Shown here in pieces: positions 8,806-17,708 of a stretch of 43,973 nucleotides of DNA (its first letter is position 1; every line of letters starts with the position of its first letter). A program made the translations under genes and the position numbers. Under the pieces are notes generated by a model. It was not told the origin of the DNA. It made no database searches and saw only the letters and a list, made by a program, of their open reading frames with translations. Where the stretch lies: contig JANWHX010000328.1 in the NCBI GenBank assembly GCA_025450235.1, positions 1 through 43,973 of the forward strand, read 5' to 3'. This stretch comes from Chitinophagaceae bacterium. GTDB taxonomy: Bacteria; Bacteroidota; Bacteroidia; Chitinophagales; Chitinophagaceae.

Positions 8806-9921
8806 TCACTGGTTGACATCCTTGCCTTCTTCCAGCTTTTTAATCATAGCGGTGACACTCGTTTTGTTCCCTTCATCCGGAGCTAATGGTAATGCTGCCT
8901 TCATATATTGAAGCGCTTTTTTATAATCGCCGGTTGCAGAGTAAGCCCGGCCTAATCCGACGTTTGTCGTATAGACATTTGGAAATTTGTCGTAGTTCAT
9001 CTTAAATACCTTTACGGCTTCCTCCACCTGTTTCTGATTCAGCAAGGTCCTGGCATAAAAATGTACGTCTTGCACAGTACCGTAAGGAATGGCTTCATCC
9101 ATTACTTTCCTGGCTTCTTCCATTTTATTCATCTTCATGAGCACAGAAGCCTTTGTCCCCAGGGTCTGAAAGTTCTTTACCCCCATGATCCGGAAATAGA
9201 TCGCCCGGTCCATCCATGCCAATGCCTGTTCCAGTTCAATATTATTGCGGACGCAGTAATTAGCCGCAGACATAAAATCATAAAACGGCCGCGTTGTACG
9301 TAATTCACTTTTAAAAGATGCGATTTGTAATTGCTGCACATCCGCCTCCACTTTAAATGGTATCCTTCTTTTCTCCCAGGACATGGCAATTACTGCTGAA
9401 TTTGTTGTTTCGTCACTAAATTCATACTTCAGCCATTCTACACTTTTGTCCAGTTGTTCGTTCTTCACTCTTACTCTTAATGCATCCTGTGTTGAATCGT
9501 AGTAAAAACTTCCCCATGAATTATTGATCTTAGAGAAGATCAATGTGCTTTCCTGGTCGCCAAGTGCAATAAAGAAACCATACTTACCCGCGGGCAGGTC
9601 CTTCCCTTCTATTTTGACGGCATGAGAAAAAAACATGGTGGTATTTTCATTCGCTCCCGCACGCCACGGCGCAGCATAGCTGGTACCATGTCCCTGGTCC
9701 GCAAAACCGTAGTGAGCAACGGGTGTATTCCAGATCTTTCCTTCACGTCCTTTGACACCCGGCCTGCTATATTCGACAGCAATTTTTACTATGCCGATTT
9801 GTTCGGAAATACCGGCTTTCTTATTGCCCCCATCGGGCTCCAATGTTAAAGGCATGATCTGGGAGAACGATGATGACGCTTTTAAGAATAACACGACGGT
9901 TAAAGACAGAAATAATTTCAT
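8806..9921 (-). CDS. DUF2911 domain protein with TPR repeats
   Basis: A 371-residue exported protein with signal peptide MKLFLSLTVVLFLKASSSFSQ. The DUF2911 domain covers about residues 30-185, with the characteristic EYSRPGVKGREGKIW, PWRAGANENTT, LPAGKYGFFIAL and the tryptophan-rich SWGSFYYD. Several TPR units fill residues 235-360 (LEQALAWMDRAI, EEAVKVFKMNYDKFPNVYTTNVGLGRAYSATGDY shortened here to its ends). The function of DUF2911 is unknown; it is common in Bacteroidota secreted proteins. It lies 117 bases upstream of the kelch-hydrolase unit on the same strand, separated by that unit's own promoter. Confidence 0.88.
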   Translation of the reverse strand: MKLFLSLTVVLFLKASSSFSQIMPLTLEPDGGNKKAGISEQIGIVKIAVEYSRPGVKGREGKIWNTPVAHYGFADQGHGTSYAAPWRAGANENTTMFFSHAVKIEGKDLPAGKYGFFIALGDQESTLIFSKINNSWGSFYYDSTQDALRVRVKNEQLDKSVEWLKYEFSDETTNSAVIAMSWEKRRIPFKVEADVQQLQIASFKSELRTTRPFYDFMSAANYCVRNNIELEQALAWMDRAIYFRIMGVKNFQTLGTKASVLMKMNKMEEARKVMDEAIPYGTVQDVHFYARTLLNQKQVEEAVKVFKMNYDKFPNVYTTNVGLGRAYSATGDYKKALQYMKAALPLAPDEGNKTSVTAMIKKLEEGKDVNQ

Positions 9922-10187
9922 TGCGCAGAATTTTGATTAAAATGAATATTGAGGAAAGTTTAATCCAAGTTGGAAAAAATCTGCAACGCAAATATTAAAT
10001 TTATGTGAACGGCTTGCCCATCGTGGCTCTTTTCAACCATTAAAAAAATAAGCAGTTATTGACAAACCATCGTGAAGGAAAATGCCATGGGTGTTTTCCC
10101 AGTCTGCCGGGTTGCATGTCTTTGCATTCACCGTCATTTATTACTCCATCCCGTTGAATGTGGGCGGTAAACCGCATTGCGATTTGC

Positions 10188-12650
10188 TTATTCCGTACGC
10201 AAAGACTTGACCGGGTTAGCTATGGCCGATCTCCAGATCTCATAACCAACTGTCGCCAATGTGATCAGCAATAAACCTAACAGGCTGCTGATAAAAACTA
10301 CGGGGCTGATCGGAGTCTTATAGGCAAAATCTTCCAGCCATTTATAAGAAGCGAACCAGGCTATAGGCACTGCGACAATTGCGGCGACAAGAAATATCTT
10401 TACAAACAACCAAATGAACATAGCCACAACCTGTCTTACGCCGGCACCCAGCACCTTTCGTATTCCCACTTCCTTTGTTTTTTGTTCTGCTGTGTAAGAG
10501 GCAAGACCAAACACGCCTAATGCAGTGATCAGAATGGCCAACAATGCGAACACTTTTCCCAATGCGGAAACTCTCCTTTCTGTCAGGTACATACGGTTGA
10601 ATTCATCATTCAGGAACCAGTGATCAAATCCAATCCCCGGGTAAACCTCTTTCCATTTCTTTTCAACAAAATCCATTTTTTCCTGGAATTTACCCGCCGG
10701 AATTTTTACGTAAGCGATGCGGTCAATAAAATGCAAATGTGGATTTAACAACAGTGGTTCAATCGGCAAATGCATTGAGCGGAAAGGAAAGTCTTTGACT
10801 ACTCCAATGACTTTAAAGTAACGGGCAGAATCAAACAGGTATTGAATGGTAGCTCCCATTACTTTATCAAGCGGCTGATTCAGCGCTTTGACGGCCGCCT
10901 CATTTAAGATCATCGAGTTGGAATCGGCCGTGTTCCCTTTTTGAAAATCACGACCAGCTATAAACTCAAGCTGGTATGTCTCCGGAAAATCGTAATCGAC
11001 ATTGAGTTGGTTCCAACGCAGCTCCTGGTCGCTGAATTCAGGAAACTTCACATTCGCGCCGATCCATCCAAAATAATCCAGCCGCGGCAAATGATTCGCC
11101 ATAGTCACATGTTCAATGTCCTTATCCTGTAAAACTGCCTGCCTGAAAATTTCAAATTTTTCCTGCGGGGCAATTCCGCCGTAGCGTATAGATAATAGCT
11201 GGCTCCCCGCTTCATTGAGCTTTGTTCGTTGCATGTGATTCATTTGCCGGATCGCAATGAATGTGCAAATGATCAAAACCAGGGAAACACAATACTGGAG
11301 TGTAACCAGGCTTTTCCTGAAAAACTCGGCCCCTTTTCCTTTTATGATCTGACCTTTTAATACTTCGACCGGTTTGAACTTCGACAAATAAAGTGCTGGA
11401 TAGCTCCCGGAAAGCAAAGCCATGAATAAAACGATCGCAGGCACAATTCCAAGCATATAAGGATTCAACAAGGATGTGATCGTAAAACTCTTATCCGACA
11501 ATTGGTTGAAAGGCTGAAGAAAGATGATCACCAACAGGATCGCCATCAGCAACGAACCAAGAGTCATAAGCAATGATTCCATGAAAAACTGTCTTGCTAT
11601 TAAACGCCGGTTGCTGCCGAATGATTTTCGCAACCCTACTTCTTTTGCCCTTTTGGCTGAACGTGCAGTGGCAAGATTCATATAATTTATGCATGCAATG
11701 AAAATGATCAGGATTGCGATTGCGCTAAAGATTGCGAGGTATTTTTTATCTCCTTTTGCCCCGTTTTCCCAGATAACTTTCTGATCAAAATGCAGGTCAG
11801 ACATTTTTGTCAGAAATGCATTGTAATGCCAGCCGGCGGCAACGGCGCCTGAATCGGATTGAATCATCTGGTTGGCAAGCGCCTTTAAAGTTTCTTCGAT
11901 CGGTTTAGTCCCGGCACCTTTCTTCAGCACGATATAGCTTTCAAAGAACCCGGCATTATTGTCAAATCTCGATCCGTTCATGAAAGCATTGAAATCGTCA
12001 TGAACTGCGCGAAGTGCATTTACATTCAGAATATACTTTGGCTTAAAATGAGAATTCGATGGAAAATCGCGATAAACTCCTGTAACCATCACGTCGATCT
12101 CGCGGTCCTGCGTCGCCCAGAAATGCCGTACAGTCACTGTTTCTCCAATTGGATTGGCATTCCCGAATAATAGCCTGGCGCCGGTTTCACTGATCACCAT
12201 CGTATTGAAATGTTCAAATATTTTTCCTTTGTTTCCTTTCACCAGGTCAAACTTCAACACGTCATCAAATCCCGGCTCAGCCCATTTGATCTCTTCTGTC
12301 AGGATGATCTTGTCTTTTGCTTTATGATTAAGTGAAGTAGGATAACCGATATAGGCGATGCGGACAGCATGTGTTATTTCAGATCTTGTATCTTTTAGCT
12401 GCTTTACCCAGAAGCCCGGGGCATCTGTGTTGTCAAAACTGCGGCCATCGTTGTTTGACCAGGTGCTGCCAATGCGGTACGTATTATTGTAGTACGGGTG
12501 CATCACGTCATACCGTAGTTCATCACTCACATATAAAAAAATCAGGATTGAACTGGCGAGCCCCAGTGCGAGCCCAAACATATTCAAAAACGAAAAAAGT
12601 TTTTGACGTCTGAAATTGCGAAAGGCAACCAGGAAGAAATTACGCAACAT
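10188..12650 (-). CDS. FtsX/MacB-type ABC transporter permease
   Basis: An 820-residue membrane protein with two fused permease halves. It starts LRNFFLVAFRNFRRQKLFSFLN, the usual opening of this Bacteroidota family, with a first membrane helix and then a MacB-type periplasmic domain. An FtsX domain lies around residues 300-400 (AIAILIIFIACINYMNLATARSAKRAKEVGLRK is its core, quoted here only as the region of NLATARSAKRAKEVGLRK). A second periplasmic region follows, then a second FtsX domain near the C-terminus (EQKTKEVGIRKVLGAG). No ATPase gene is next to it. These permeases act as mechanotransmission or efflux complexes with a separate ATPase. A membrane AraC regulator on the same strand lies just upstream. 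Confidence 0.9.
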   Translation of the reverse strand: MLRNFFLVAFRNFRRQKLFSFLNMFGLALGLASSILIFLYVSDELRYDVMHPYYNNTYRIGSTWSNNDGRSFDNTDAPGFWVKQLKDTRSEITHAVRIAYIGYPTSLNHKAKDKIILTEEIKWAEPGFDDVLKFDLVKGNKGKIFEHFNTMVISETGARLLFGNANPIGETVTVRHFWATQDREIDVMVTGVYRDFPSNSHFKPKYILNVNALRAVHDDFNAFMNGSRFDNNAGFFESYIVLKKGAGTKPIEETLKALANQMIQSDSGAVAAGWHYNAFLTKMSDLHFDQKVIWENGAKGDKKYLAIFSAIAILIIFIACINYMNLATARSAKRAKEVGLRKSFGSNRRLIARQFFMESLLMTLGSLLMAILLVIIFLQPFNQLSDKSFTITSLLNPYMLGIVPAIVLFMALLSGSYPALYLSKFKPVEVLKGQIIKGKGAEFFRKSLVTLQYCVSLVLIICTFIAIRQMNHMQRTKLNEAGSQLLSIRYGGIAPQEKFEIFRQAVLQDKDIEHVTMANHLPRLDYFGWIGANVKFPEFSDQELRWNQLNVDYDFPETYQLEFIAGRDFQKGNTADSNSMILNEAAVKALNQPLDKVMGATIQYLFDSARYFKVIGVVKDFPFRSMHLPIEPLLLNPHLHFIDRIAYVKIPAGKFQEKMDFVEKKWKEVYPGIGFDHWFLNDEFNRMYLTERRVSALGKVFALLAILITALGVFGLASYTAEQKTKEVGIRKVLGAGVRQVVAMFIWLFVKIFLVAAIVAVPIAWFASYKWLEDFAYKTPISPVVFISSLLGLLLITLATVGYEIWRSAIANPVKSLRTE

Positions 12651-12693
12651 AGAATTGTTTTTTGCAGAAGAAAATTACCCACTAAACAATTTT

Positions 12694-12720
12694 ATTCCTA
12701 CCGACCCGATAAGTTCGGCA
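12694..12720. repeat. 27-bp promoter-proximal motif, copy 2
   Basis: This matches 8730-8756 in 23 of 27 positions. It sits 44-70 bases upstream of the ABC permease start, close to a near-consensus -7 box (leftward TAAAATTG). Confidence 0.5.
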
Positions 12721-12787
12721 ATCAATTGAAACCGGTTTTGTTAAAACTGATTGAAGGTTTGTCAAAAGCTGCTTAATCTATGATCGC

Positions 12788-13951
12788 TTAACCGTGTTGC
12801 TGCCTCGAGGAGATCAGCGTAACTTTTTTGAATTGAGATGGAGTGCCTCCCGTCATTTTCTTAAAAACATCATTAAAAGTAGAAAGAGAATTAAATCCGG
12901 AATCATAGGCAATAGAAGCGATTTTATGATCTTCTCTTACGGGATCAAGCAATAACTGTTTTGCTTCTTCGACACGATATTGATTCACGTAATCATAAAA
13001 AGAACGGTGAAAGGATTCATTGAGCACCTGGGACAGGTGATGGCGATTGCATTTTACCAAAGCCGCAAGATCGTTGATCGTAATTTCAGGATTGAGATAA
13101 GGTTTTTTTTCCGTCATCAGTTTTTGTAATGCCAAACGAATTACTGAAATATCCTCCGTTGTTAAACCCGAATTGGAATATTTTTTTGTCCGCCGATGGA
13201 CCACCAGCTTTGGCACGAAAGGAGGGCTATCCGTTTTGAACTGCCCGTTGATAACCGTAAAGACGGAAGGCTGACTTAAGGCAGTATAACTAATCCAATA
13301 AATAAAAACGGTCAGGGCTACAAATAAAAAACGGGCATGGTTCCAATGGGGATAATAAATGTACATGAAGAAAACAGCAAGAGCGATAACAAGGGAAACA
13401 ATGGCTGACAGAATAATAAAACTTTTCAACCATTTAAATTGCAATTTGCTGAGGTCAGAAAAAACGTCTTTGGCGGGTCTGCCGGAAGACAACCATTGCC
13501 TGTAAGCCAGGATATGATAAATACCGATAGTCGCCACCTGAAGGCTAAGATTCTTCGCCGGGTTAAAGAACGCTCCCGTAAGAAAGCTCCCGAGATTGAC
13601 CTGTGTATAGGTCAGCATCGCAAGAATTGCAATAACGAATGGAGCGAAATGAAGGAGATCCTTCAACCCGAATCGCCGGTTTGGCATCAATAAGTAAACA
13701 ACGAACAAATAGACAAGGGGGCCGTACAAAAAAGGAAGCCGGTAAGAAAGACTGTATATGGTCCGCATGTTTTCCATCAACCAGATCTTGCTCACCACTT
13801 TCAGTGTGATCTGGAGCAACATCACGAGAATATAAATGATAAGAAAAATGTAGCCGTTGCGGTATGTTTTCTTCCTCGCAAGAAACAATGACAGAAGTAG
13901 ACCCTGCAATCCACCAAAAAGAAGAAGGAAAATATTCAATTGAACAGGCAT
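12788..13951 (-). CDS. Membrane-anchored AraC family regulator
   Basis: A 387-residue protein with about seven hydrophobic segments in its first 230 residues (for example LNIFLLLFGGLQGLLLSLFL, IFLIIYILVMLLQITL, FIILSAIVSLVIALAVFFMY), then a linker and a C-terminal AraC-type DNA-binding domain. The first helix-turn-helix is around TINDLAALVKCNRHHLSQVLN and the second around IASIAYDSGFNSLSTFNDVF, ending KMTGGTPSQFKK. This seven-helix sensor fused to AraC is common in Bacteroidota and probably senses an envelope or extracellular signal. Its neighbour downstream is the ABC permease, a plausible target. It starts at the first ATG of the open frame. Confidence 0.88.
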   Translation of the reverse strand: MPVQLNIFLLLFGGLQGLLLSLFLARKKTYRNGYIFLIIYILVMLLQITLKVVSKIWLMENMRTIYSLSYRLPFLYGPLVYLFVVYLLMPNRRFGLKDLLHFAPFVIAILAMLTYTQVNLGSFLTGAFFNPAKNLSLQVATIGIYHILAYRQWLSSGRPAKDVFSDLSKLQFKWLKSFIILSAIVSLVIALAVFFMYIYYPHWNHARFLFVALTVFIYWISYTALSQPSVFTVINGQFKTDSPPFVPKLVVHRRTKKYSNSGLTTEDISVIRLALQKLMTEKKPYLNPEITINDLAALVKCNRHHLSQVLNESFHRSFYDYVNQYRVEEAKQLLLDPVREDHKIASIAYDSGFNSLSTFNDVFKKMTGGTPSQFKKVTLISSRQQHG

Positions 13952-14052
13952 AACGGTAGATTTCTTTTTGAAATTCTGAAAAAAGGATCAGCCTGAGTAT
14001 ATAAATTGGATGAGCGGCGAAACGCTTACACAATGAGTCAGCTTTCGGCGTT

Positions 14053-14496
14053 CTACAAGGGGACCACCTTTTTTATTAAGAAAACAGAGCCAGAACGCTT
14101 GAAATAATATGACGTATTTGTACTGTCTCCCATTATGTAGTAACACAGACCCGCATCATCTTTCATGTCTGTAACATCTCGTTTATCAATTGTCAGTTGA
14201 ACCATTTTATAGCGAATTCTGTTGTCTTCTCCCAAGTTTCCACATAAAAAATAAGGCTGACCAAAGTTTAACATTGTAGAATTGAGATTCGAAATTCCAC
14301 TGAACTTGTAAAAAATCAAATATTCGTATCTTTTGGCACTGTCATTTAAAAGGCTGTCTGAATTCCCGTCTTTATAGAAATAATATTCTTCACCAACTTT
14401 TAGTAAAACACCATTCAGTGAATCCTCGTTTTTTTGGGCAACTGAATTCATAGAAATGACCAGTTGAAATAATAGGCAGCATTTATGAATTTTCAT
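14053..14496 (-). CDS. Small secreted protein of unknown function
   Basis: A 147-residue protein from the ATG at 14496, chosen because it opens a plausible signal peptide (MKIHKCCLLFQLVISMNSVA) with cleavage near AQ. The frame is open further upstream to 14631 but that part is polar and unlike a protein start. The mature part has many Tyr, Asp and Asn residues (GEEYYFYKDGNSDSLLND, LCYYIMGDSTNTSYYF) and no recognised domain. I do not recognise a family. It stands alone between the AraC regulator and the phosphoribosyltransferase, with 335 gene-free bases upstream. Confidence 0.6.
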   Translation of the reverse strand: MKIHKCCLLFQLVISMNSVAQKNEDSLNGVLLKVGEEYYFYKDGNSDSLLNDSAKRYEYLIFYKFSGISNLNSTMLNFGQPYFLCGNLGEDNRIRYKMVQLTIDKRDVTDMKDDAGLCYYIMGDSTNTSYYFKRSGSVFLIKKVVPL

Positions 14497-14831
14497 ACCA
14501 CTTGTTTTGTGGATCGTCCATTCTTTCTCGACGGATCTCGACACCTGTCCATACAGGTCAAAGTTCATTAATTTTCCGAAATCTCTCCATTGATGGTAAT
14601 TCGTTTTACCAGCACGCTTGAAATGGAGCACAATTCATTCCGGAATGGTGTAAGGGGACGGTCTAAAACCATTGCCGACGAGTCCGCACGAGCTTGCATT
14701 TTTTGAATTTGAAGACCAGCGACAGCGAGACATCGTCGGGAAAGCGACCAGAGATAGAAGTGGCGAAATAAAAACTCTTAGTGATTTTGCGAATATTAAC
14801 GCAACGATTAACAGGCCCGGATAAGACTTAT
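14497..14831. other. Gene-free interval with short palindromes
   Basis: No convincing gene is seen. A 12-bp palindrome CATTCCGGAATG lies at 14636-14647, and an inverted pair CCGACGA / TCGTCGG at 14675-14681 and 14733-14739. The G+C-rich part 14655-14765 looks different from the flanking AT-rich sequence and may be a decayed repeat or transposable element end. Confidence 0.4.
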
Positions 14832-15329
14832 CTATTTCATATAGGCGCCGAGCACTTTGTCCTTGCTTACTTCCACATAAATATGTTCCAGCAAGGTGGT
14901 AGCAATAGATAGCCCTACATAATCCGGGTGAACCGGGAAAGAGTTGTGGCTGCGACTTACCAATATCAATGTCTGTATTTTCTTTGGCTGAAACTCAAGA
15001 AAGGGTTTCATGGCGTACAATAACGTTTTTCCGCTATTGGCGACATCATCCACCACTATGATCACTTTATCATTAAAATCCATTTTCTTGCTGACCGTAA
15101 CCTCTTTTGGTTCTTTTTTATCCAATGATATACTGATCACTTCGGTCTGTAAGGAAGACACTTCCGAAAGTATTTGCTGTATGCATTGGGCCACCACGCT
15201 CCCGCTTTCCCGGATTCCGGCCAGGATAATGCTTTTTTCATCCATATTGTTCTCCACAATTTCTAAGGCCATTCGGCGAAGCTTTTTTTCCACTATAGAT
15301 TGATCAAGTATATAATTTTTTGTTGCCAT
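14832..15329 (-). CDS. PyrR-like phosphoribosyltransferase family protein
   Basis: A 165-residue protein from the ATG at 15329; an in-frame ATG at 15374 would add fifteen residues (MFMTSKAGSREAKQN) that look unlike the family. The PRPP-binding motif is VIIVVDDVANSGKTL at about residues 89-103, with the acidic pair D94/D95. The rest (NYILDQSIVEKKLRRMALEI, ILAGIRESGSVVA) matches the type I phosphoribosyltransferase fold of PyrR-like proteins. These proteins carry out uracil phosphoribosyl transfer or regulate pyr genes, but which of these applies cannot be told here. The gene is divergent from the Fe-S oxidoreductase gene. Confidence 0.83.
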   Translation of the reverse strand: MATKNYILDQSIVEKKLRRMALEIVENNMDEKSIILAGIRESGSVVAQCIQQILSEVSSLQTEVISISLDKKEPKEVTVSKKMDFNDKVIIVVDDVANSGKTLLYAMKPFLEFQPKKIQTLILVSRSHNSFPVHPDYVGLSIATTLLEHIYVEVSKDKVLGAYMK

Positions 15330-15459
15330 ATTTTGTTTGGCTTCACGGCTGCCTGCCTTTGAAGTCATAAACACAAATTATTCAGACTTTAGTAATTCGG
15401 TTGAATTAATGCACTTTGGTGCCTATCAACCCGTAAATTAGCACTTGTAATTGATTGCG

Positions 15460-16779
15460 ATGCAAATTGCTCAACAAATTTTATTCATAGTCATCACCGG
15501 GATTGCTGTCTGGCTTTTTGCAAAAAAAGTAAAAGAGATCCGTGCCAACATTAGGCTTGGTCGCGATGAGGATATCAGTGATAACAAACCACAGCGGTGG
15601 AGAAATTTGCTGCTGTTGGCCTTTGGCCAAAAGAAAATGTTTCGCTATCCATTGGTCGCGGTCCTGCATTTTTTTGTCTATGCCGGTTTTATCATAATAA
15701 ATATCGAAGTGCTGGAAATAGTACTGGATGGATTATTTGGCACTCACCGCTTATTTGTTAAACCTTTAGGAAATGTGTATGATTTTCTGATCAACTCGTT
15801 TGAAATATTGGCCGTTCTTGTTATAATAGGTTGCGTAGTATTTCTTATCCGGAGAAACTTCATTAAGCTACGGCGCTTTATCAGTCATGATCTTGATGGA
15901 TGGCCACGAAGCGATGCCAACTATATACTGATCACCGAGATCATTTTAATGTTATTGTTTTTGACATTGAATGCCAGCGACACTTTATTAATTAAAAGGG
16001 CCGCTTTTGTTTCTGAATCCCAATCCTTCGGTTTTGTTGTTTCTGTTCATCTTCAGCCGTTTCTGAACGGCCTGGGCAATGGTACCCTTGAAATCATTGA
16101 AAGGGGCTGCTGGTGGCTGCATATCGTGGGGATATTTGCTTTTTTGAATTACCTGCCCTACTCGAAACATTTGCATATTATTCTTGCTTTTCCCAACGCA
16201 TATTACGGAAGGTTAAAACCGCCGGGTGAAATGGAGAACATGCCCTCGGTGCAAAAAGAAGTTTTGTATGCAATGCAACCGGAAGTGGTTCCAGCAGGCG
16301 ATGCTGAACCGACAAAGAAATTTGGAGCCAAAGATGTCCAGGACCTTAGCTGGAAGAACCTGATGGACGCATACAGTTGCACTGAATGCGGACGATGCAC
16401 CGCAGCCTGCCCCGCAAATATTACGGGTAAATTATTGTCGCCACGAAAAATAATGATGGATACAAGAGACAGGATGGAAGATCTGAGAAGAAATATTAAA
16501 AAGAACGGGGAAGCGAAAGAGGATGGCAAAACATTATTACACGATTATATATCTGTTGAGGAGTTGCGCGCCTGCACAACCTGCAACGCCTGTGTGCAGG
16601 AATGCCCCGTAAGTATTAACCCATTAGATATAATTTTGCAATTGCGGCGCTATTTAGTTATGGAAGAAAGCAATGCACCGCAGGAATGGAGTGCGATGTT
16701 CAGCAACGTGGAAAATAATTTCGCTCCCTGGAAGTTCAGTCCTGATGATCGGGATAAATGGGTGAGCGAAACGAGCTAA
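15460..16779 (+). CDS. Membrane Fe-S oxidoreductase (HdrC/GlpC-like with cytochrome-type anchor)
   Basis: A 439-residue protein from the ATG at 15460; a TTG nine bases earlier is in frame but unlikely. The first 240 residues hold about five membrane helices, like the gamma subunit of nitrate reductase, with possible haem-ligand histidines in VLHFFVYAGF and CWWLHIVGIFAFLNYLPYSKH. Two four-cysteine [4Fe-4S] motifs follow: C307/C310/C313/C317 (CTECGRCTAACP) and C372/C375/C378/C382 (CTTCNACVQECP). It probably moves electrons between the quinone pool and a soluble partner. The natural partner, a CCG-domain protein, is encoded 7 kb away at 23862. Confidence 0.88.
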   Translation: MQIAQQILFIVITGIAVWLFAKKVKEIRANIRLGRDEDISDNKPQRWRNLLLLAFGQKKMFRYPLVAVLHFFVYAGFIIINIEVLEIVLDGLFGTHRLFVKPLGNVYDFLINSFEILAVLVIIGCVVFLIRRNFIKLRRFISHDLDGWPRSDANYILITEIILMLLFLTLNASDTLLIKRAAFVSESQSFGFVVSVHLQPFLNGLGNGTLEIIERGCWWLHIVGIFAFLNYLPYSKHLHIILAFPNAYYGRLKPPGEMENMPSVQKEVLYAMQPEVVPAGDAEPTKKFGAKDVQDLSWKNLMDAYSCTECGRCTAACPANITGKLLSPRKIMMDTRDRMEDLRRNIKKNGEAKEDGKTLLHDYISVEELRACTTCNACVQECPVSINPLDIILQLRRYLVMEESNAPQEWSAMFSNVENNFAPWKFSPDDRDKWVSETS

Positions 16780-16790
16780 CAAGAACTACT

Positions 16791-17621
16791 ATGAACAAAC
16801 ACAATTCGTCCTTAACTCAATTCATTGAGGAGTATCCGCTTTATTCAAAATTTGGAACAGATCAACCTATTGAAGCAGCGGACCTGAACAACCTGGCTTT
16901 TAATTTCTTTTGCAAACATGAAAAAGAGATCCAGCCCTTTAGGCTTCAGGCCATTGCCCAAAATAATAACGGGAAACTTCAATTACCCGAAGGAACGGCA
17001 AATTTTACAGAAATGTTTACGGGTGTTTGCCAATCTTGTGTAACATATACAGTGAACATCGTCATTAGCGGCGCCAGCCAGGAGGAAAAACCAAGATATT
17101 TCATAAGGAAGATCGGTCAGTATCCTGCTCCCGAGGCGTCTATGGCTAAATTGCCGGATGAGATTTCTTTTTTTCTCAGTGATGAAAGTCGCGAGCTCTA
17201 TGAGAAGGCGTTAAAAAATTTAGACTGGGAATTCGGGATGGGTGCCCTCGCCTATTTCAGAAGATTGATCCAGAATGAAGTAGAAAAAATCATTGAAGCC
17301 CTTTCAAATCAATATTCATCTCAGGGGAACAAGATCGCCGAGGCATTGTCAAACTATAAGCAACTGCGTCAAAGAACAAGATTTGTTGAAGAAATCACTC
17401 CGTTTTTACCTAAAAGCTTACAGGATCATGGTGCGAATAGTTTATCGATGCTCTATGATGCTGCGTCAATGGGGATAGATGAACTGACGGAGACAGAATG
17501 CATCAAAAAGTCTAAAGATATTGACACCTTGTTTCGTTACCTGGTCAGGAAAATATATTTGGAAAGGAATGAAGCGTTTGGCGAGAAACCGCCGGGTAAA
17601 TATTTTTTGCGTTATAAATAG
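16791..17621 (+). CDS. Conserved soluble protein of unknown function
   Basis: A 276-residue protein from the ATG at 16791, eleven bases after the Fe-S gene; the frame is open further upstream but that would overlap it. The N-terminal part contains the pair CQSC in FTGVCQSCVTYTVNIVI, followed by a beta-rich segment. Residues about 135-175 (SRELYEKALKNLDWEFGMG, ALAYFRRLIQNEVEKIIEAL) have the helical pattern of DUF4145-like domains, which are found alone or in restriction enzymes, but this is a weak resemblance. The C-terminal third is helical and charged. No membrane segments or signal are seen. It is probably co-transcribed with the Fe-S gene. Confidence 0.7.
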   Translation: MNKHNSSLTQFIEEYPLYSKFGTDQPIEAADLNNLAFNFFCKHEKEIQPFRLQAIAQNNNGKLQLPEGTANFTEMFTGVCQSCVTYTVNIVISGASQEEKPRYFIRKIGQYPAPEASMAKLPDEISFFLSDESRELYEKALKNLDWEFGMGALAYFRRLIQNEVEKIIEALSNQYSSQGNKIAEALSNYKQLRQRTRFVEEITPFLPKSLQDHGANSLSMLYDAASMGIDELTETECIKKSKDIDTLFRYLVRKIYLERNEAFGEKPPGKYFLRYK

Positions 17622-17708
17622 CGCAAATGAGATTTATCATAGAAAAACTCATGTGATAGTCTGTAAATTGCCGCTGTAATGGAATAATCGACAATCCCGA
17701 TATCCACC

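Noticed and set aside
9922-10187. Searched for a small gene or RNA in the 266-base gap after the ABC permease
   Set aside because: No conserved frame, hairpin with a T run, or known RNA pattern was seen.
13563-14033. A 156-codon leftward frame over the AraC regulator gene
   Set aside because: It lies largely on the same bases as the membrane AraC gene in another frame and shows no protein-like pattern.
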